The position numbers and the translations under genes were made by a program. The notes beneath the pieces were generated by a model, which saw nothing but the letters and a program-made list of their open reading frames with translations, was not told the origin of the DNA and searched no databases. From Ricinus communis (lineage: Eukaryota > Streptophyta > Magnoliopsida > Malpighiales > Euphorbiaceae), in the NCBI RefSeq assembly GCF_019578655.1, contig NC_063264.1, positions 5,208,001-5,272,000 of the forward strand: DNA of 64,000 nt, in the 5' to 3' direction. Positions 59,605 to 64,000 of this stretch are shown here, piece by piece. Numbering within the stretch: position 1 is the stretch's first letter; the number at the start of each line of letters is the position of its first letter.

Positions 59605-60222
59605 AATGGGGTAGCTGAAAGGAAGAATAGGCATTTACTAGAAGTTATTCGTGCCTCATTGCTTCATGCAAAAATGCCATTATCATATTGGGGAGAAGCT
59701 CTTACTTCTGCTGCGTATTTAATTAACCGAAGTCCTTCACGGACTCTTGATTTTCAGACACCTTTTCAGGTTCTTAATGATACTACAACTGCTCCATCAA
59801 CATCAAACTTACCTCCTCATGTCTTCGGCTGTGTAGTGTTTGTACATATTCATAAACATCACCGCCATAAGCTTGCTCCTCGAGCAATAAGATGTGTATT
59901 TCTTGGATATGCAACAAATAAAAAGGGGTACAGGTGTTATCATCCTCCAACTCGATGTATGTTCATATCTATAGATGTAGTCTTTCATGAAGATGTGATG
60001 TATTTTGAGTCTGAATTTCCGGAGGAGAGACATGAAGAAATTCAGACATTAGATTATCAATTTCAGGAGGAGTATGAAGTGGTTGATAATGGTGTTGGTG
60101 ATCACTCAGAAAATCATGGGATACGTATTGAGCAAGAAGATCTAACTCCATCGATTGAAGAAGAGTCCTCGGTGAAGAAGACCACGAATCCCAAGTCGAA
60201 ATACCACGCCAATCACTACTGA
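59605..60222 (+). pseudogene. copia integrase C-terminal fragment
   Basis: Continues in frame after the stop at 59602. The integrase C-terminal landmarks are GVAERKNRHLLEV, SYWGEALTSAAYLINRSPS, FGCVVFVHIHKH and RCVFLGYATNKKGYRCY. An acidic linker follows, and the frame ends at 60220-60222 after a frameshift in the linker before reverse transcriptase. Confidence 0.88.
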
Positions 60223-60464
60223 AGATATTCCTATTCTTGAACCCGATCCACCGAGAAAACGATTACCAGAACGATCCACCAGAGGTATTCCTAAACTTAG
60301 TTATGAGCCTGAAATTTCTAGTAAAGTTAAATACCCAATGAGTCATTATGTGTCGAATAATATCCTGTCAGAATTAAAATAAGTCACTGTCAAATCAATT
60401 ATCTACTGTATCTATTCCTAACAGTGTGCAAGAAGCTTTATCTGATCCAAAATAGAAAGCTGCA

Positions 60465-61175
60465 ATGAACGATGAAATGAAAGCCTTGCAAAAGAATGAA
60501 ACATGGGAGCTTGTTGATTGTCCAGCAGGAAAGAAACCAGTAGGGTGTCGTTGGGTCTACACCATAAAGTATAAAGCAGATGGCACAATCGAGCGATTCA
60601 AAGCAAGATTGGTAGCAAAAGGATACACTCAAATCTATGGGATTGATTACACTGAAACCTTCTCTCCTGTAGCTAAAATCAGTACTGTGAGAGTGCTATT
60701 ATCCTTGGCTGCAAATTTGGGTTGGTCATTACAGCAGTTTGATGTTAAGAATGCTTTTTTACATGGTGAATTATTCAAAGAAATCTATATGGAGCTTCCA
60801 CCTGGATGTATGTCAACAATGCAAAATAGGAAAGTTTGCAAGTTGAAGAAATCGTTGTATGGACTGAAACAATCTCCACGGGCATGGTTTGGGAGATTTT
60901 CTAAGTCTATGAAAGCTTTTGGATATCATCAGAGTAATGAAGACCATACTTTATTCATAAAGAAGGCAAATGGGAAGATCATAGCTCTCATTATCTATGT
61001 GGATGACATGGTAGTTACAGGAAATGATCCAGAAGAGAGGAAGGCATTACAAGAATACTTGTCCAAAGAGTTTGAAATGAAAGACCTGGGTTGCTTGAAA
61101 TATTTACTTAGGATTGAAGTTTCAAGATCAAAGAAAAGAATTTTTCTGTCCCAAAGGAAGTATGCATTGGATTGA
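60465..61175 (+). pseudogene. copia reverse transcriptase fragment
   Basis: A 236-residue frame with copia reverse transcriptase motifs: WELVDCPAGKKPVGCRWVY, ARLVAKGYTQ, FSPVAKISTVR, QQFDVKNAFLHGEL, KSLYGLKQSPRAW and the YVDD catalytic motif at residues 178-181. An in-frame TAG just upstream (60451-60453) interrupts the linker-RT junction, and the frame ends at a TGA at 61173-61175 where family members continue. Confidence 0.9.
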
Positions 61176-61954
61176 TTGCATGAAACTGGAATGTCAGCAT
61201 GTCAACCAGTTGACACACCAGTTGAGGAAGGCCTGAAGTTGTGCATTGAGGTAGACCAAGTACCCGTTGATAAAGGAAAATATCAGAGACTTGTAGGAAG
61301 ATTAATGTATTTAGCTCACACAAGACCTGATCTTGCGTATGCTTTGAGTATTGTTAGCCAATTCATGCATAATCCTGGAGAAAGACATATGAATACTGTC
61401 ATAAGAATCTTACGGTATTTGAAGTCTGCACCTAGAAAAGAAATTTTGTTCACTCAACATATGGATTGGCAAAACATAGAGGTTTACACTGATGCTGATT
61501 GGGCTGGATCAATCGATGATAGACGATCAACTGCAGGATATTTTTCGTTTGTGGGTGGAAATCTTGTGACATGGAGAATCAAGAAGCAAAATGTTGTTGC
61601 TCGGTCTAGTCACGGTGAGTTCGGGAGGAATGGTACATTGGTGTGTGTGAAGCCTTATGGTTAAAACAAATTTTGGAAGATTTAGGTTACACACTGAGGC
61701 AGCCGGTTAGATTGTATTGTGACAATAAAGCAGCACGTGATATAGCTTATAATCCAGTACAGCATGATCGGACAAAGCATGTAGAGGTTGACAGATTTTT
61801 AATCAAAGAGAAGTTGGATGAGAATATCATAGAATTGCCTAAAGTATGTTCTGAAGATCAGTTGGCTGATATCCTTACCAAAGCAGTCTCGAGTCACATG
61901 TTCTTTAAGTGTCTAGGCAAGTTGAACATGTATGATATTTATGCACCAACTTGA
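61176..61954 (+). pseudogene. copia RNase H region fragments
   Basis: Two overlapping frames. The first (to 61664) carries the TPVEEGLKL connection, GRLMYLAHTRPDLAYA and the RNase H start YTDADWAGSIDDRRSTAGY. It is then shifted around 61605-61660. The second (61643-61954) has the RNase H end: LYCDNKAARDIAYNP, HDRTKHVEVDRFLIKEK and DQLADILTKAV. Confidence 0.88.
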
Positions 61955-61961
61955 GGAGGAG
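61951..61961 (+). other. Polypurine tract of the copia element
   Basis: ttgaggaggag lies directly before the 3' LTR, the expected position for priming plus-strand DNA. Confidence 0.75.
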
Positions 61962-62190
61962 TGTTGAGATTTTGAGTTGTTAGGGTTGTTAGGATATGAT
62001 AAGTATTTATCTTTTAAATTTAGGATATGATAAGTATTTATCTTTTAAATTTAGAGTCTAGCTATTAAGAGTTTGTTATTTAGTTTCTATCAAAGTCTTA
62101 CATATAAGTATAAATATAAGGCTGATGTATCTCTTTTTAAAATCAGAATACAATAATGAAAACCTAATTCTTAGGTTATTTCTTTCAAGT
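61962..62190 (+). repeat. 3' LTR of the copia element (229 bp)
   Basis: Same length as the 5' LTR with two visible differences. It is followed by the target-site duplication tgtta at 62191-62195. Confidence 0.9.
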
Positions 62191-62195
62191 TGTTA
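62191..62195. repeat. 5-bp target-site duplication, right copy
   Basis: tgtta, identical to 57443-57447. Confidence 0.75.
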
Positions 62196-62299
62196 TAATA
62201 AGATAAAATTATTTAACATATAAATTGAGATTAAATTTATAATATATCACAAATTGATTTTCATATTAATAAAATATTTCAAATTCATATTAAAATTTA

Positions 62300-62830
62300 A
62301 GCTAAATATTAGTTGTTTACCCATGCGTTATTTCTATTATAAAACCTAGTTCATAGGTACAATTTAATAAAATTTTTAATGTTTAATATTATTTATAATA
62401 TTTTAAAGAATAATAGTAAACTAATTATTTTTAAATATTATTTTTAATTTTTTAAAATTATATTATTTCTTAGAATTAGAATTATTATCTAGTTAAAAAA
62501 TTAATTTATTAGTTAATATAATATTAAAATATAATTAATATATTATTTCTTAGGATAGAATTAGTATCATTATCGGATTAGAAAAATATTTATTAGTTAA
62601 TATAATATTAAAACATAATTAATATATGATATTTTTTAAGATTATAGTCAGTATTTAATTAGAATGTAATTTATTAATTAAATTAATAAAAATTACAAAA
62701 TGACATATAAGATTGAATTCTATGTGTAAAAAATAAATACATATATTAAAATAAAAATTTTATCTATAAAAAATTAAACACACGTGTGAAAAAATTTAGG
62801 TTTCATAAATTTATATATATAATGCATTAT
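62300..62830 (-). repeat. Dispersed AT-rich repeat, copy C (inverted)
   Basis: The reverse complement follows copies A and B in order: an 'aattagttt' block, an 'attatattaactaataaat' block, an 'aataaattacattctaat' block and an 'acatagaatt' block. It lies about 100 bp from the 3' LTR of the copia element. Confidence 0.55.
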
Positions 62831-63850
62831 AGACGTAATGATCATTACTTTTCAACTAGGTTATTTTTCTCCATCACTTAGAAATAAAAAAAAATTAAAT
62901 AGAAAAGCTCATTTTACATAATCATGAGCATACACAATGGAGCCATAGACAGTCAAGTGAAATCTAATACACGAAATAATTTGATCTATGGACAACATCG
63001 TATAGATTTTTAAAGCTCATTTTTCATATTTGTATACACAAACATACACATCATACGCGCATTCTATTACACATGAGTATTAACAAATTCTTTTTCATAC
63101 AATATAAATATATTTAAATTTATCAATTCTAATTTTATTTTACTTAATATTTGAGAGGAATAATTAATTATTGGGAAACCCTTAGGCTAATAAAAAATCA
63201 ATAACATTTACTATAAAATTTAAGTGATAGCAGTATTTGCTCTCTTTCAAAATTTGATTTTTATAATTATTACTCAAAAATTTGCTCGCACTTAATATTT
63301 AATTCCAATAATCAATACCCATAAACTAAAATTTAATTTCATAAATAGAAAAAAAAAGATATGCCTTAAAATCCTTTTAAATATCAACGAATTAGCATAC
63401 ATGTTTATCCATTAAGCTGATGCAAACAACACATGATTTGTATTCTTTTGTTCCAAAAGAAATTGACATTTTGATAAAATTAGATTTCCAATCAAAATAA
63501 AAGAGCCTATTAGGATCAGATTAATCTTGGCACTTATCCAAGATGAAAAGACAAGGAGATATTTTGATGCAACTCTTGATTTGATCAAGCTGGTTTTTTT
63601 TTTTTTTTTTTGTTTTTCTATATTGACTATCACAAATAACAGTGGATTTGTTAGCCAATCCACTGATTAGCAAGCATTATAATAAATGTAACAATTCGAA
63701 TAACACAATCACACGTACAATTTCTTATTATTTGGATGAGAGTTTGATCCAACATAAATTGACCGGTCGCTCTCATATTATTGTTGAAATCTTCTGCAAC
63801 TCCTGCACATGAAGTCGGCCTGCACTATTCTTGTAACTTTATTATATTTT
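62831..63850. other. Intergenic spacer
   Basis: AT-rich; a T-run near 63594-63611. The minus-strand ORF at 63412-63663 has no recognisable features. Confidence 0.5.
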
Positions 63851-63928
63851 TGATCAAGCTCGTGCCGATATTTAGGGATTTGTATCTCTCACACATTGTT
63901 AAGTTATTAATTTTTTTGAGGAGTATTT

Positions 63929-63982
63929 CTCCCACATTGCTAAATTAACAATGTTGAGGTATCTTTCGAGCCTATATAATAG
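63929..63982 (+). promoter_or_regulatory. USE/TATA-like motif pair at the window edge
   Basis: ctcccacattg (about 63929-63939) resembles the plant snRNA USE and is followed 33 bp later by tatataata (63973). This is the spacing of a Pol II snRNA gene whose transcript would begin just past 64000. A weaker duplicate of the first part lies at about 63887-63920. The same pair of motifs also occurs in some plant LTRs, so a retrotransposon LTR is an equal possibility. Confidence 0.35.
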
Positions 63983-64000
63983 AGGCCTCACCTTGTTATT

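Larger units (their letters stand above)
57448..62190 (+). mobile_element. Ty1/copia LTR retrotransposon, complete but coding-defective
   Basis: About 4.74 kb with two 229-bp LTRs, a primer-binding site, a polypurine tract and a 5-bp target-site duplication. The gene order Gag-protease-integrase-reverse transcriptase-RNase H is the copia order. The coding region has frameshifts or stops at about 57900-57960, 58025, 59602, 60185-60225, 60451, 61173 and 61610-61660, so no complete polyprotein can be made. The nearly identical LTRs indicate a recent insertion. It lies about 1.6 kb downstream of an S-protein homologue and next to the inverted copy of the AT-rich repeat. Confidence 0.93.

Overview
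This is AT-rich nuclear DNA from a flowering plant, most likely a eudicot. The genes are spliced with GT-AG introns, there is a plastid-targeted transporter and a plant class A GATA factor, and there is an array of S-protein homologues (plant self-incompatibility S1 family). The window also holds plant-type snRNA and SRP RNA promoters and a Ty1/copia element. Codon use and gene set do not fix the species; a rosid such as a Malpighiales member is only a guess.

Layout. 1-5.2 kb (minus): the 5' seven exons of a chloroplast GDT1/UPF0016 cation transporter of the PAM71-HL/CMT1 type, running off the left edge. 5.2-11.5 kb: AT-rich DNA with two copies of a dispersed repeat. 11.6-13.1 kb (plus): a two-exon GATA1-type zinc-finger transcription factor. 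13.2-22.7 kb: no gene I can support. 23.8-27.6 kb (plus): a complete LRR receptor-like kinase (subfamily XI, At5g63930/At2g33170 type). 28.7-40.9 kb: a tandem array of nine S-protein homologue loci. Five are intact (all minus) and four are broken; two of the broken ones lie on the plus strand, separated by a decayed LINE fragment. 42.3-44.4 kb: a small-RNA cluster with a U2 snRNA gene and two tandemly duplicated SRP (7SL) RNA loci, one truncated. 45.5-50.2 kb (plus): a seven-exon gene for a FLIP-like protein (DUF4487, the FIRRM/C1orf112 family). 51.7 kb: tRNA-Asp(GTC). 52.3-53.4 kb (minus): an intact stand-alone Gag-like gene without pol, a candidate domesticated gene. 55.4 kb (plus): a divergent four-cysteine S-protein homologue. 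57.4-62.2 kb: a complete but inactivated Ty1/copia element with 229-bp LTRs. 62.2-64 kb: a third, inverted copy of the AT-rich repeat, then a snRNA/LTR-like promoter motif at the very edge.

The protein-coding genes do not form one pathway. The coherent local stories are three. First, birth and death of small secreted proteins in the S-protein array. Second, a small-RNA neighbourhood in which USE-TATA spacing separates a Pol II gene (U2) from Pol III genes (7SL). Third, repeated retroelement input: a LINE remnant, a possible domesticated gag and a recent copia insertion.
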